A stretch of DNA of 64,000 nt, taken from Sorangium cellulosum So0157-2 (GTDB lineage Bacteria > Myxococcota_A > Polyangia > Polyangiales > Polyangiaceae). The position numbers and the translations under genes are program-made. The notes under the pieces were generated by a model. It saw only the letters and a program-made list of their open reading frames with translations. It did not search any database and had not been told where the DNA came from. Position 1 is the first letter of the stretch; every line of letters begins with the position of its first letter. Shown piece after piece: positions 32,420-40,988 of this stretch. Location: NCBI RefSeq assembly GCF_000418325.1, contig NC_021658.1, positions 558,001 to 622,000 of the forward strand, written 5' to 3'.

Positions 32420-33124
32420 CTAGCCGAAGCTCTTCCGGCCTTCGATGGCTCGCCCCAGCGTCACCTGGTCGGCGAACTCCAGATCTCCCCCGTGCGGCAC
32501 GCCGCTCGCAATCCGCGTGACCTGGATCCCCATGGCGCCGAGCTCGCGCGCGAGGAGCAGCGCGGTCGCCTCCCCGTCGACCGAGGGCGGCGTGGCGACG
32601 AGCACCTCCCGCACCGGCTGCTCGGGGTCGCGCACGCGCGCCCGGAGCGCCTCCAGGGGCAGCTCCTCGGCCCCGACCCCCTCGAGGGGCGAGAGGAGCC
32701 GGCCGAGCACGAAGTAGCGCCCGCGCATCGCCCCGCTCCGCTCGATCGCGAGCAGGTCCTGGACGCGCGCGACGACGCAGAGGAGGGCGCCGTCGCGCCG
32801 CGTGTCCTGGCAGATGGCGCAGAGCGCCCGGCCGTCGTCGTCGAGCTCGGCGATGTGGCCGCACCGGGTGCACGGCCGGATGTGGTCGCAGAGCTCCGCG
32901 AGCTCGCTGCCGAGGTCGCGCGCGGTGTCCTCGCCGGCGGTCACGAGGAAGAGGGCGAAGCGCTGCGCCGTCTTCTCGCCGACGCCCGGCAGGCGGGCGA
33001 GCAGCTGGGCGACGCGCGACAGCCGGCCGGGCAGGCCGCCGGGCGCGCTGCGGAAGCCGGCGGGGCCGCCGTTCGGGAGCTTCGAGGAGCCGGGGAGCGA
33101 GGCCGGGGGACGCAACGCGATCAA
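32420..33124 (-). CDS. recR: Recombination mediator RecR
   Basis: RecR works with RecF/RecO to load RecA at gaps. The 234-aa protein has the helix-hairpin-helix LARLPGVGEKTAQRFA (42-57), a four-Cys zinc finger (Cys85, Cys88, Cys102, Cys105) and a Toprim domain starting near CVVARVQDLLAIE. The TTG start at 33124 overlaps the ybaB stop by 4 bp and gives about 30 extra residues ahead of the usual N-terminus; no better start is visible in between. The ybaB-recR order is the conserved one, but here the pair points away from dnaX. Confidence 0.93.
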   Translation of the reverse strand: MIALRPPASLPGSSKLPNGGPAGFRSAPGGLPGRLSRVAQLLARLPGVGEKTAQRFALFLVTAGEDTARDLGSELAELCDHIRPCTRCGHIAELDDDGRALCAICQDTRRDGALLCVVARVQDLLAIERSGAMRGRYFVLGRLLSPLEGVGAEELPLEALRARVRDPEQPVREVLVATPPSVDGEATALLLARELGAMGIQVTRIASGVPHGGDLEFADQVTLGRAIEGRKSFG

Positions 33125-33444
33125 GTGTGCATGCCGGGGAGCTTCACGCCGCCGGTCACCTTGGCGATCTCGCTCTCGACGAGCTTGTCGGCCGTCTCGA
33201 GCGCCGAGTTCGACGCGGCCACGATGGCGTCGAGCGCCATCTCGAGGCCCTCGCTGGCGAGGAAGGCGGGGTCGACGTCGATCCTGCGCACCTTTCCCTC
33301 GCAGGAGACCACGACGGTGACCTTGTCGCCGGCGGCGGTCGCGCTCACCTCGCGGTCCTTCAGCTCGCCCTTCACCTGGTCGATCTTGCGCTGCATGCGC
33401 GCCGCCTGGCGAACCAGCTCATTCATTCCGCCGCGAAATTGCAT
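33121..33444 (-). CDS. ybaB: YbaB/EbfC nucleoid-associated protein
   Basis: This 107-aa DNA-binding protein of the YbaB/EbfC family starts MQFRGGMNELVRQAARMQRK and has the family pattern KVTVVVSCEGKVRRIDVDP followed by LEMALDAIVAASNSAL. Members form dimers that coat DNA and are usually encoded between dnaX and recR. It ends with a stop that overlaps the recR start. The ATG at 33444 leaves a 300-bp divergent space to dnaX. Confidence 0.92.
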   Translation of the reverse strand: MQFRGGMNELVRQAARMQRKIDQVKGELKDREVSATAAGDKVTVVVSCEGKVRRIDVDPAFLASEGLEMALDAIVAASNSALETADKLVESEIAKVTGGVKLPGMHT

Positions 33445-33744
33445 GGTCAGACGGCCGTCTATGCCGTGAACCGCGCCGCGCCGCAACCGGGAAGGGGACG
33501 CGGAGAGCCCGGCCGGCCCCCGTCCGGTCCGTCTCGCCACGAGCGGGCGCTTCCGCCTCTCCAGGGACTCCCCGGCGCGCGTCGGCTCCAGGGACTCCCC
33601 GGCGCGCGCCGGCCGCCCCGGCCCCGGCGGAGCGGGGTGCGTTTCGAGCGATAACTCTGGCAAACTGACCGGAATGCGGGGCGCCGTCCGTGCCGGTCAC
33701 AGCTGCGGCGACGCGCCCGCGAGAAGGTGCTAGTCGAGCAGCGT
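33445..33744. other. Divergent ybaB/dnaX intergenic region
   Basis: This 300-bp space must hold promoters for both directions. It contains two near-identical copies of CTCCAGGGACTCCCCGGCGC (33559 onward and 33586 onward, a 27-bp period) and an AT-richer patch at 33650-33675 (ATAACTCTGGCAAACTGACC). No gene or well-formed promoter pair was recognised. Confidence 0.45.
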
Positions 33745-35832
33745 ATGAGCTACGTCGTCCTCGCGCGGAAATGGCGCCCGCAGTCCTTCGAGGATCTCGT
33801 CGGCCAGGAGCACGTATCCACGACGCTCGCCAACGCCATCGCGCGGGATCGCGTCGCGCACGCCTTCCTGTTCACGGGCGTCCGCGGGGTCGGCAAGACG
33901 ACGAGCGCGCGCATCCTCGCCAAGGCGCTGAACTGCGTGCACGGCCCCACGGCGAAGCCGTGCCAGGCGTGCCCGGCGTGCGCCGAGATCACCGTCGGCG
34001 CGGACGTCGACGTCCAGGAGATCGACGGCGCGAGCTACAACGGCGTCGACGAGGTGCGCAAGCTCCAGGAGAGCCTGCCGTACCGGCCGGCGCGCGACCG
34101 GTTCAAGATCTTCATCGTGGACGAGGTCCACATGCTCTCGAACGCGGCGTGGAACGCGTTCCTGAAGACGCTGGAGGAGCCGCCGCCGCACGTGAAGTTC
34201 ATCTTCGCGACGACGGAGGTGCACAAGGTCCCGGTCACGATCCTGAGCCGGTGCCAGCGCTACGACTTCAAGCTCATCGGGGCGCAGCAGATCGCGGCGC
34301 GGCTCCGCTGGGTGCTCGAGCAGGAGAAGATCCCCGCCGACGATCCTGCGCTCAGCGCGCTCGCGCGGGAGGCGGCGGGGAGCATGCGCGACGCGATGAG
34401 CCTGCTCGACCAGGTGATCGCGTGGGTGGGCACGAGCGGCGATCGCATCACGGCCGAGGGCGTGGCGAAGGTGCTCGGCGTCGCCGATCGCGTGGTGCTG
34501 CACCGGCTCGCGGAGGCGCTGGTGGACGGCGATCCTGCGGCGTGCGTGCGCATCGTCGGCGAGCTCGCGCAGGAGGGGTACGACCTGCCGCACGTGGCCC
34601 GCGACTTCCTCGCGCACCTGCGCGATCTCGTGGTGGCGAAGGTCTGCGACGATCCGGCGCCGCTGCTCGATCTCGCCGACGAGGAGGTCGCCGACGCGCG
34701 GGCGCTCGCGGCGCGCGCGGACGCGGACGATCTCACGCGGCTGCACCAGGGCTTCTCGCGCGCGTTCGACGACATCGTCCGGAGCGGCCAGCCGCGGGCC
34801 TCGCTGGAGATGGCGCTCGTGCGGCTCGCCAGGCGGCCGCCGCTCTTGCCGATCGACGAGCTGCTGCGCCGCCTCGGCGATCTCGAGCGGCGCCTGAACG
34901 GCGGCGGCGGCGGAGGAGGAGGCGGCGGCGGTGCGCCGGAGCGCGCGCCGCAGCGGCCCGGCGCGCCGTCCGGCGGCGCGGCTGCGCCCCGGCGCGGCGC
35001 GGCGGAGGCTGCGCCGGAGGAGGCGCGCGGCGCGGGTGCGGCGCCGGCGTACGGCGCGGCGGCGAGCGGGGCGGCGAGGGCCAACGGCGCGGCGGCGAAC
35101 GGCGCGATGGCGAACGGCGCGATGGCGAACGGCGCGGCGGCGAACGTCGTCTCCCTCGTGAACGGCGCGCCGGGCGTGAACGGCGCGGCGGCGTCCTTCG
35201 CGGGCAGCGCCGCGCCGGCGTTCGCGGGCGCGGCCGCGCCGGCGTTCGCGAAGGCGCCGTACGCGAACGGCGCGGCCGCGCCGGCGTACCGCCCCGACAG
35301 CGCCCCGCCTCCGTCGCCGCGCGGCGCGCTGTACTCCGTTCCGCAGAGCGCCCCGGCGGCCCCCGCGCCGTCGGGCCCGGTGTCAAGGACGAGCAGCGCG
35401 CCGCCCCCGGCGATGAGCGCCAGCGACCTCGCCACCTGGCGCGCGGTGATCACCGCGGTCCGGGCGCAGCGGCCGGCGCTCGCCTCGGTGCTCGAGCACG
35501 CGGCCGTGCTGGAGCTCTCGCCGACGCGCGTCGTCCTCGGCTACGAGGCGAACTCGTTCCTGTCGGGCCAGGCCACCGAGCCCGCGGCCCGCGACATGCT
35601 CGCCCGCGTGCTGCAATCCCATTTCGGCGGCCCCGCCGAGCTCGTCTTCGAGACGATCACCCGCGGCAGCGCCGGCCCGTCGCTCGCGCAGGTCGAGACG
35701 GCCGAGCGCAAGGCCCGCGTCGACGCCGCCCGGCGCGCCGTGGCCGACCACCCCCTCGTCACGGCCGCGATCGAGCTGCTCGGCGCGGAGCTCAAGGACG
35801 TGCGGCTCTCTCCGGAGTTCGCCGACGGGTGA
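33745..35832 (+). CDS. dnaX: DNA polymerase III subunits gamma and tau
   Basis: DnaX is the clamp-loader ATPase. The 695-aa protein starts MSYVVLARKWRPQSFEDLVG, the family N-terminus. It has Walker A GVRGVGKT (45-52), zinc Cys64, Cys73, Cys76 and Cys79, the DEVH Walker B (126-129) and the SRC arginine finger (168-170). Domains II and III run to about residue 385. A poly-Gly tract (about 388-400) and an Ala/Asn-Gly repeat region (about 445-490) then link to a C-terminal tau-like domain (from about 560). No obvious slippery A-run for a gamma frameshift is seen. An upstream GTG at 33727 is in frame but less likely. It is separated from ybaB-recR by divergence. Confidence 0.95.
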   Translation: MSYVVLARKWRPQSFEDLVGQEHVSTTLANAIARDRVAHAFLFTGVRGVGKTTSARILAKALNCVHGPTAKPCQACPACAEITVGADVDVQEIDGASYNGVDEVRKLQESLPYRPARDRFKIFIVDEVHMLSNAAWNAFLKTLEEPPPHVKFIFATTEVHKVPVTILSRCQRYDFKLIGAQQIAARLRWVLEQEKIPADDPALSALAREAAGSMRDAMSLLDQVIAWVGTSGDRITAEGVAKVLGVADRVVLHRLAEALVDGDPAACVRIVGELAQEGYDLPHVARDFLAHLRDLVVAKVCDDPAPLLDLADEEVADARALAARADADDLTRLHQGFSRAFDDIVRSGQPRASLEMALVRLARRPPLLPIDELLRRLGDLERRLNGGGGGGGGGGGAPERAPQRPGAPSGGAAAPRRGAAEAAPEEARGAGAAPAYGAAASGAARANGAAANGAMANGAMANGAAANVVSLVNGAPGVNGAAASFAGSAAPAFAGAAAPAFAKAPYANGAAAPAYRPDSAPPPSPRGALYSVPQSAPAAPAPSGPVSRTSSAPPPAMSASDLATWRAVITAVRAQRPALASVLEHAAVLELSPTRVVLGYEANSFLSGQATEPAARDMLARVLQSHFGGPAELVFETITRGSAGPSLAQVETAERKARVDAARRAVADHPLVTAAIELLGAELKDVRLSPEFADG

Positions 35833-35849
35833 GCGGCGGGCGCCGCCGC
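35833..35849. terminator. Weak hairpin between convergent dnaX and Uma2 genes
   Basis: A 7-bp GC stem (GCGGCGG, loop GCG, CCGCCGC) lies immediately after the dnaX stop and 11 bp from the stop of the convergent gene. There is no T-tract, so terminator function is uncertain. Confidence 0.35.
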
Positions 35850-35859
35850 CCGAGCGGGC

Positions 35860-36468
35860 TCAGCCGGGGTTCCGCAGCCAGCCGCGGAACGCCTTGACCG
35901 CCTCGTGCTGGTCCGGCCAGCGCACGAACCGCGCGAGCGCGACGAGATCCAGATCCGGGAGCAGCTCGCTGGCCGCGATGGCCTCGTACGCCTCGCCGCG
36001 CAGCGCGTGGAGGTGGAAGGCGTCGTTCTCCCAGAACCAGACCTCGCGGACGCCGAGACCGCTATAGACAGACAGCTTGTCGATTCCACCGCTCGTCAGC
36101 GCCACCTCGATCGCAATGTCGGGGAACTCCTTGATCGGCTCGCCGACGCAGTAACACTCGTCGGGCTCGAGGCCGCGTGCCTTGGCCTCGCGGCGGAAGG
36201 TGGTCGAGCCGTAGCCGTAGAGCGGCACATCCCGCTCCACCGCGAAGAGCTCGATCAGGCGAGCGATGCTCTTCTTCGCCAATTCGTGATCGATGGACGG
36301 GCTCATCAGCTCCAGCGTTCCCTCGCAGAAGGTCATCCGCAGGCCGGGCCTGTCCAGCTCGTCCCGCAGCCTCACGTACGTCTGCCAGGGGACTCCGTGG
36401 AGCACGAACCGCTGCTCACCCGCGGGAGCGGTCGGGGACGGAAACGGCATGTGCACGGCGGCTACCAT
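35860..36468 (-). CDS. Uma2-family putative endonuclease (DUF820)
   Basis: This 202-aa protein has the Uma2/DUF820 PD-(D/E)XK layout. An EGTLELMSPSIDHELAKKSIA helix region is followed by the core EPDECYCVGEP, FPDIAIEVALTSGGIDKLSVY (Asp and Glu-x-x of the nuclease core, then the helix Lys) and VREVWFWENDAFHLHAL. Such genes are abundant in cyanobacteria and myxobacteria, often near mobile DNA; their biological role is unclear. It lies 67 bp downstream of the P-loop ATPase gene on the same strand, so it could be the last gene of that operon. The ATG is at 36468. Confidence 0.82.
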   Translation of the reverse strand: MVAAVHMPFPSPTAPAGEQRFVLHGVPWQTYVRLRDELDRPGLRMTFCEGTLELMSPSIDHELAKKSIARLIELFAVERDVPLYGYGSTTFRREAKARGLEPDECYCVGEPIKEFPDIAIEVALTSGGIDKLSVYSGLGVREVWFWENDAFHLHALRGEAYEAIAASELLPDLDLVALARFVRWPDQHEAVKAFRGWLRNPG

Positions 36469-36535
36469 GGGCGCTCGCGCAGGATAGCACGCGCGCCCCG
36501 CGCGTCGCCGCCCTCACACGCCGCGACAGGCCACC

Positions 36536-37156
36536 TCAAGCGCCTCGCGCCGTGCCGTCGAGCCGCGCGCGGCTCACCAGGAGCTCCGCCCGCTCTTCCA
36601 CGGTGCCCGGGCCGACGTCGACCACCTCGAAGCCGGCCGCGCGGTACAGCGCGCCGAGCCGCTGGTTGATCCGCTCCGCCTCGTCGCCCCGCGCCTCGCT
36701 GCTCCTGCCCCAGCGCGGCGCCTGCAGCTCCGGCATCACGGCGAACAGGAACACAAGCGCATACCGCTCGAACGCGGGCTCGCCGGGCGGCCAGGGATAC
36801 GCCGCCTCTCCGCTCGTGCGCAGGTAGTACTCGACCGGATCGAGATACCCGCGCTCCAGCCAGTCCCCATCATTCGCCGACGCCTCGATCGCCTTTTGCG
36901 TCTCCAGCACGCGCGCGGCGAACTCCCGCTTGCGGCACAGGGGACAGACGTGGTCCGGCGCGTCGATCGGGCGAAACGGCGCGTCGGGCGGGTGCCCGTG
37001 GGTGCGCGCCCCGAGCTCGTCGAGCACGCGCCGGTGCGCCTCGCCGTGCACGCGGTAGCCCCGCGTGGCCGCGAGGTGGCGGAGCGTCGTGGTCTTGCCG
37101 CACGAATAGGCGCCGGTCGCGACGAAGAGGCGCTTGCTCGTCTCCGGCGCTCTCAT
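36536..37156 (-). CDS. P-loop ATPase/kinase of the AAA_28 type, last gene of the radical SAM operon
   Basis: This 206-aa protein has Walker A GAYSCGKT (residues 15-22) and a helix carrying VHGEAHRRVLDELG. It also has a CPLC pair (Cys71, Cys74) that could bind zinc, and a C-terminal part with EERAELLVSRARLDG. The overall pattern resembles AAA_28/NadR-like single-domain kinases, which phosphorylate small molecules or act as NTP sensors. Its ATG at 37156 overlaps the methyltransferase stop by 4 bp. No substrate can be named. In this operon it would act together with two radical SAM enzymes and a methyltransferase. Confidence 0.7.
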   Translation of the reverse strand: MRAPETSKRLFVATGAYSCGKTTTLRHLAATRGYRVHGEAHRRVLDELGARTHGHPPDAPFRPIDAPDHVCPLCRKREFAARVLETQKAIEASANDGDWLERGYLDPVEYYLRTSGEAAYPWPPGEPAFERYALVFLFAVMPELQAPRWGRSSEARGDEAERINQRLGALYRAAGFEVVDVGPGTVEERAELLVSRARLDGTARGA

Positions 37157-38145
37157 CGCCGCGCCCACCACACCGAGCCGGCGCCGCGCTCGATCGGCCG
37201 CCCGGCCACGGACATGAAGTGCGCTGTCGCGTCCACGACGCCCGCGTGCTCCTCGTTGTGATCGTGGCCCCCGACGACGCCGCCGGGCTTGAGCTTCGGC
37301 CACCAGGTCTCGAGATCGGCGAGCACGGCCGCGCGATCGTGCGAGCCGTCGAGAAACACGAGATCCAGGCTCGCGTCGGCGAAGCGCGCCGCCGCGTCCG
37401 TGGACGGCATCCGGAGGACGTGGGGCCTTATCCCGAGCGCCTCCATGTTCGCCCGGAACGCGCCCGGCACGTCCTCCGCGGCCAGGAGGGCGCGATACCG
37501 CTCGTCGTAGGCGTCGCTGGAGCCGTCCCACGTGTCGACGCAATGGAGCGCGACGCCGTTCCTCGCCGCGAGCCGCCCGACGTACGCCGTGGAGAGCCCC
37601 TTCCAGGAGCCCACCTCGACCATCGCGCCGCCCCGGAGCGAGCGCACCAGCGCGCGGTACGCGAGGCCGTCTTCCTCGGAGAACCAGCCCTGGATGGGCT
37701 CGACCCGCGTCACCGGGAACAGCGCGAGGAGCGCCGCCTGCTTCCGCGCCGGATCGCGGTATTCGTACTGCCGGTCGCAGAGCTTGACGAAGCAGCGGGC
37801 GTCGTGCGCGACGAACAGCGGCCGCTCGATCCCGGCGAATTTCTTGAGCGACGTGGACCGCTCGGGCTCCCGCTCTCCCCGCCGGATCTCGCCTTCGGTG
37901 GTCGCGAAGATGACGTCCTCGTGCCGGATCGGGCGCCCCTGGTCCGGGCCGTCGGTCCACGGCCGCTCTCCCGGATATCCGGCGCGGTCGGTGCCGTGCT
38001 CGAGGAGGCGAGCCAGCTTGTCCGCCTCGCTCGCGCGGAACAGGAGAGGGCCTGTGACGCCGCGCGCGTCGAGCTCGTCCAGCGCCTCCTCGAGGAAGAG
38101 CAGGTTCCGGCCGATGTACGGAACGGGAATAACGGGCGGCGTCAT
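37153..38145 (-). CDS. SAM-dependent methyltransferase with unassigned N-terminal region
   Basis: The C-terminal half of this 330-aa protein is a class I methyltransferase of the Methyltransf_24 kind. Motif I is MVEVGSWKGLST (175-186), followed by HCVDTWDGSSDAYDERY, then LDLVFLDGSHDRAAV and KPGGVVGGHDH. The first 150 residues form a separate unit with LLFRASEADKLARLLEHGTD, then EDVIFATTEGE and FAGIERPLFVAHDARCFVKL, which I cannot assign. The gene overlaps the ATPase gene and the second radical SAM gene by 4 bp each. The methylated substrate is unknown; related C-terminal domains modify sugars and other small metabolites in biosynthetic clusters. Confidence 0.8.
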   Translation of the reverse strand: MTPPVIPVPYIGRNLLFLEEALDELDARGVTGPLLFRASEADKLARLLEHGTDRAGYPGERPWTDGPDQGRPIRHEDVIFATTEGEIRRGEREPERSTSLKKFAGIERPLFVAHDARCFVKLCDRQYEYRDPARKQAALLALFPVTRVEPIQGWFSEEDGLAYRALVRSLRGGAMVEVGSWKGLSTAYVGRLAARNGVALHCVDTWDGSSDAYDERYRALLAAEDVPGAFRANMEALGIRPHVLRMPSTDAAARFADASLDLVFLDGSHDRAAVLADLETWWPKLKPGGVVGGHDHNEEHAGVVDATAHFMSVAGRPIERGAGSVWWARR

Positions 38146-39218
38146 GACGGGTCGACGGACCCGCGCGCCGCCGGGGGCGGGCCCAGGATGCCGTCCCAGG
38201 GCTGCCAGGTGGACGCGAGCCGCGCGTTCGGGTGGAAGATGAGCTCGTGGACGATGCCCGGGCCCGAGCGCTTCGTCTCCTCGAGCTGGGCGAGGTCGGC
38301 CTCCTCGAAGACCACATCGATGTCCTCGAAGCGGAACACCTCGACATAGTAATAATAGCCCACGATCTGCCGCTCGAACGAGAACCGCGCGTCGGCGCTG
38401 AGCGCGTCGAGGATCGGCTCGAGCCGGACGCGGCTGCGATCGCTGTATTTCACGACGTGGTTCTCGACCACCGCGGTCGGGTCGGTCTTCATCAGCTGCC
38501 GGAAGATCACGTTGTCCACGCCGAGCGACCGGGCGAACCGCAGATAAGAGACGATGGCATCGACCGAGTCGATCTGCCCCGCGAGGAGCACGCAGGAGAG
38601 GCGCACGCGGGTGCCGCCCGCCGCTGCCGCCGAGACGACGCTGCGCAGCTCGTCGACGCTCAGGCCGTCTTTCATCACCATCAGCCTGGCGTTCGTGTCG
38701 TGATCGGGGTGGGCGCGGCTGATGTTGAGGTGCTGCACGCCGGTGTCGGCGATCCAGTCGATCACGCGCTTTCCGTCGCGCCGCTGGAGCAGCCCCGAGC
38801 CGTTCGTGGTGAGCGTCCGCTTGCGCCCTCGGCGGGCCTGCCCGAGGGCGAGGATGCGGGGCAGCCGCGGATCGTGGCTCGGCTCGCCGCCGGTGATGGA
38901 TACCGTCGGATCGAGCGGCCTCAGCGCGTCGAGGGACTCGGCCATGGCGTCGAAATAGCGAGCGTCGTCGTCCTCGACGGTCTTCTGCAGCGAGAGGCTC
39001 CGCCCGCGCGAGGCCGGCCTGAGCTCCTCGACGCAGAAGTGGCATTTCGCGTTGCAGGGCTGCCGGCTGTAGATGGAGAAGTTCGCGTTGCGGTAGATCT
39101 CGACCGGCCGGCCCCACAGGTCGAAGCGCACCGTCTCGCCGGCGGTGCTGTTGCCGGTCAGATCGAAGGCGCGGCTCTTCAGGCGGCGCCATTCGTCGCG
39201 GAAGGGGCGCGCGCTCAC
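38142..39218 (-). CDS. Radical SAM protein (second of pair)
   Basis: This 358-aa protein starts at GTG 39218, overlapping the preceding gene's stop by 4 bp. The [4Fe-4S] motif is Cys55-x3-Cys59-x2-Cys62 (CNAKCHFC), followed by the SAM-binding SITGGEPSHDP near residue 110 and TLTTNGSG near 137. A strand NVIFRQLMKTDPTAVVENH follows, and then a long C-terminal part without an obvious SPASM Cys cluster. The motif spacing is that of the MoaA/PqqE-like class of peptide- or metabolite-modifying enzymes. It is part of the operon rSAM1-rSAM2-methyltransferase-ATPase. The substrate is unknown. Confidence 0.85.
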   Translation of the reverse strand: MSARPFRDEWRRLKSRAFDLTGNSTAGETVRFDLWGRPVEIYRNANFSIYSRQPCNAKCHFCVEELRPASRGRSLSLQKTVEDDDARYFDAMAESLDALRPLDPTVSITGGEPSHDPRLPRILALGQARRGRKRTLTTNGSGLLQRRDGKRVIDWIADTGVQHLNISRAHPDHDTNARLMVMKDGLSVDELRSVVSAAAAGGTRVRLSCVLLAGQIDSVDAIVSYLRFARSLGVDNVIFRQLMKTDPTAVVENHVVKYSDRSRVRLEPILDALSADARFSFERQIVGYYYYVEVFRFEDIDVVFEEADLAQLEETKRSGPGIVHELIFHPNARLASTWQPWDGILGPPPAARGSVDPS

Positions 39219-39961
39219 GGCAGGCCCCGCATGGCGTCGGAGCGCGCCACGAGGTCGGGGCCGAAGGCGCGGCCGTCGGGGTTGAGCATCGTGAAATGGG
39301 TGCCGACGAGGAACGGCTCGTCCCAGTCCTCGCGCTTCTGCGCGAAGCCGTAGCGCTGGAGGTGGAACACGTTGGCGATCGCGAGGAGCCCCGCGTCGCG
39401 CACCGCCTCCACGACCCACGCGTCGCCGTCGGCCTCGGTCTTGCGCAGCCGGACGTTGAGGACGAGCTGGCGATCGCCGCCGAGCGCGGCGAGCCGCGCG
39501 TGAATGGCGCGCGCGAGGGGGAGGAGGCCGCTGTCGTGCTCGAGGAGGTGGTGGTTGATCGAGAGCTTGAGGGTGGTGGGCTCGCCGAGCTTCTGGAGCC
39601 AGGCGTCGAGCGCTGCCGGATCGCGCGGGATCTCGACGCCGTTGGTGACGACGACGACGCGCGCGCAGCGGGGCTCGGCGCGGGCGAGGCGCACCATCTC
39701 GTCGAAGTGCGGGTGGATGGTGGGCTCGCCGCCCTCGAGCTGCACCTCGAAGGGGCCCTCGGGTGGGAAGCTTGCGCGGTAGCGGTCGAGGGCGAGGAAG
39801 GTCCGGCCGCGGGGCGACGAGCAGGTGCAGCACCACGGGCAGGCGCGGTTGCAGTGGTTCGTGGTGGCGACGTAGAGGCGGTGCGGGCGCTCCGCCGTGG
39901 GGCGGTCGAGCGGGAGCGCGCCGGTGAGCGTGGCGTTCTGGGGTCTCGTCGCGGTCGGCAT
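39215..39961 (-). CDS. Radical SAM protein (first of pair, short)
   Basis: This 248-aa protein starts at the ATG at 39961, which follows a GGAGG site. The frame is open upstream to 40075, but that stretch looks non-coding. The cluster motif is Cys37-x3-Cys41-x2-Cys44 (CNRACPWC), with extra Cys45 and Cys47 right behind it. The GGEPTIHP motif lies near residue 77 and VVVTNGVEIP near 101. The protein ends soon after the partial barrel, so it is short for a stand-alone enzyme and may work as a partner of the following radical SAM protein. Its start lies 64 bp after the stop of the last cas gene on the same strand. Confidence 0.84.
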   Translation of the reverse strand: MPTATRPQNATLTGALPLDRPTAERPHRLYVATTNHCNRACPWCCTCSSPRGRTFLALDRYRASFPPEGPFEVQLEGGEPTIHPHFDEMVRLARAEPRCARVVVVTNGVEIPRDPAALDAWLQKLGEPTTLKLSINHHLLEHDSGLLPLARAIHARLAALGGDRQLVLNVRLRKTEADGDAWVVEAVRDAGLLAIANVFHLQRYGFAQKREDWDEPFLVGTHFTMLNPDGRAFGPDLVARSDAMRGLP

Positions 39962-40025
39962 GGGGCCTCCGGCGAGGAGGATACGGCGGCGGGGGGAGGG
40001 GATGAAGGAGATCTGGGGCGGCGGA

Positions 40026-40988
40026 TCAGCCAGCCCGGGCCGGGCGTGCCATGCGCGCCGGGGCGAAGCTCCCATAGCCGCCCTGATCGCTCCGGCGGAT
40101 CGCAGACTCGAACACGATGGCGATGCCGCGGGCGCGCAGGACGCCCGGATCCACCTCGAAGACCTCCGACGACGTCAGGACGGAGCCGATGACGGGGCGT
40201 GAGAGCGGCACCGTCCAGATCGGCCATCGGAATGTGCCTGTCTTCCACTCGCCGCTGCACCCGGTCGTCACGATCCGGTCGCCCACGGGCGCGACCCGGA
40301 TGAACGGCAGGCCCCGGAACGCGAGCCAGTCCGCGCCGGGCACGCCGAGCTTCTTGTCCTTCGAGGGATCGCTCGCGCGCAGCGCATAGTCGCGCGCCGA
40401 GGTGTTGTCCCACTGGAGCACCGGGAGCGGTCGCTCGTAGCGCCACGGCCCAAACAGCGCCTCTTCCAGGTCCTCGACGCGCACACCCTGGATGAGCTCG
40501 CTCACCATCGTGAGGAACTCCTGCTGGCCTGCGGTGAAATGCAGCGCGGTCGGCTTCGTGTTGCCGTTGTTGTCCACCGCCACATCCGTCGCAAACGCTG
40601 CGGCGAAGGCGAGGCTCCGCCGCAGCTCGTCGCTTACCCCACGGCTCGGGCAATCGCCTAGCAGGCGGCTCAGGTAATCCACGAAGAAGCCAGGAGGAGG
40701 CTTGAGATCGTGCGCCTCGGCCCCGTCGCCATCCTTGCGATAATGCAACCACTCGATCGCCGGCTCTCCGCGGAAGCTCGCCAGATCCTGGACGAGCACA
40801 TCGAGCAACGCGCCGCGATCCGGGCCGCCCATGATCGCCGGCTGGTACGTGCCGCCGGCGCGCCAGACCAGTCTGGGCTCCGGCGTCCCATCTTTCGTCC
40901 GGTCGGCGAGCGCGTTGAGCACCCCGAGCGCCGCCAGGAACGCCAGCGGATTCTTGCCATCAAGCCCGGTCAGCAAGAGCTCGGTCAT
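40026..40988 (-). CDS. csb3: Type I-G effector subunit, Csb3/Cas8-like
   Basis: This 320-aa protein is encoded immediately after cas3, with a 4-bp overlap. It starts MTELLLTGLDGKNPLAFLAALGVLNAL, a G-(x)-NPLxFLAALGVL opening shared by Csx17/Csb3-type large subunits of type I-G. It has AAFATDVAVDNNGNTKPTALHF and a C-terminal stretch IWTVPLSRPVIGSVLTS. At 320 aa it is much shorter than Csx17 (about 700 aa), so the Csb3-type subunit seen in the Geobacter-like branch is the best fit. It would recognise the PAM or stabilise the Cascade-like complex. The gene name is my best family match, not a certain one. Confidence 0.68.
   Translation of the reverse strand: MTELLLTGLDGKNPLAFLAALGVLNALADRTKDGTPEPRLVWRAGGTYQPAIMGGPDRGALLDVLVQDLASFRGEPAIEWLHYRKDGDGAEAHDLKPPPGFFVDYLSRLLGDCPSRGVSDELRRSLAFAAAFATDVAVDNNGNTKPTALHFTAGQQEFLTMVSELIQGVRVEDLEEALFGPWRYERPLPVLQWDNTSARDYALRASDPSKDKKLGVPGADWLAFRGLPFIRVAPVGDRIVTTGCSGEWKTGTFRWPIWTVPLSRPVIGSVLTSSEVFEVDPGVLRARGIAIVFESAIRRSDQGGYGSFAPARMARPARAG

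Noticed and set aside
36469-40025. A RiPP precursor peptide gene near the radical SAM genes
   Set aside because: The gaps are only 64 and 67 bp and the genes otherwise overlap, so no room for a precursor gene exists inside the cluster.
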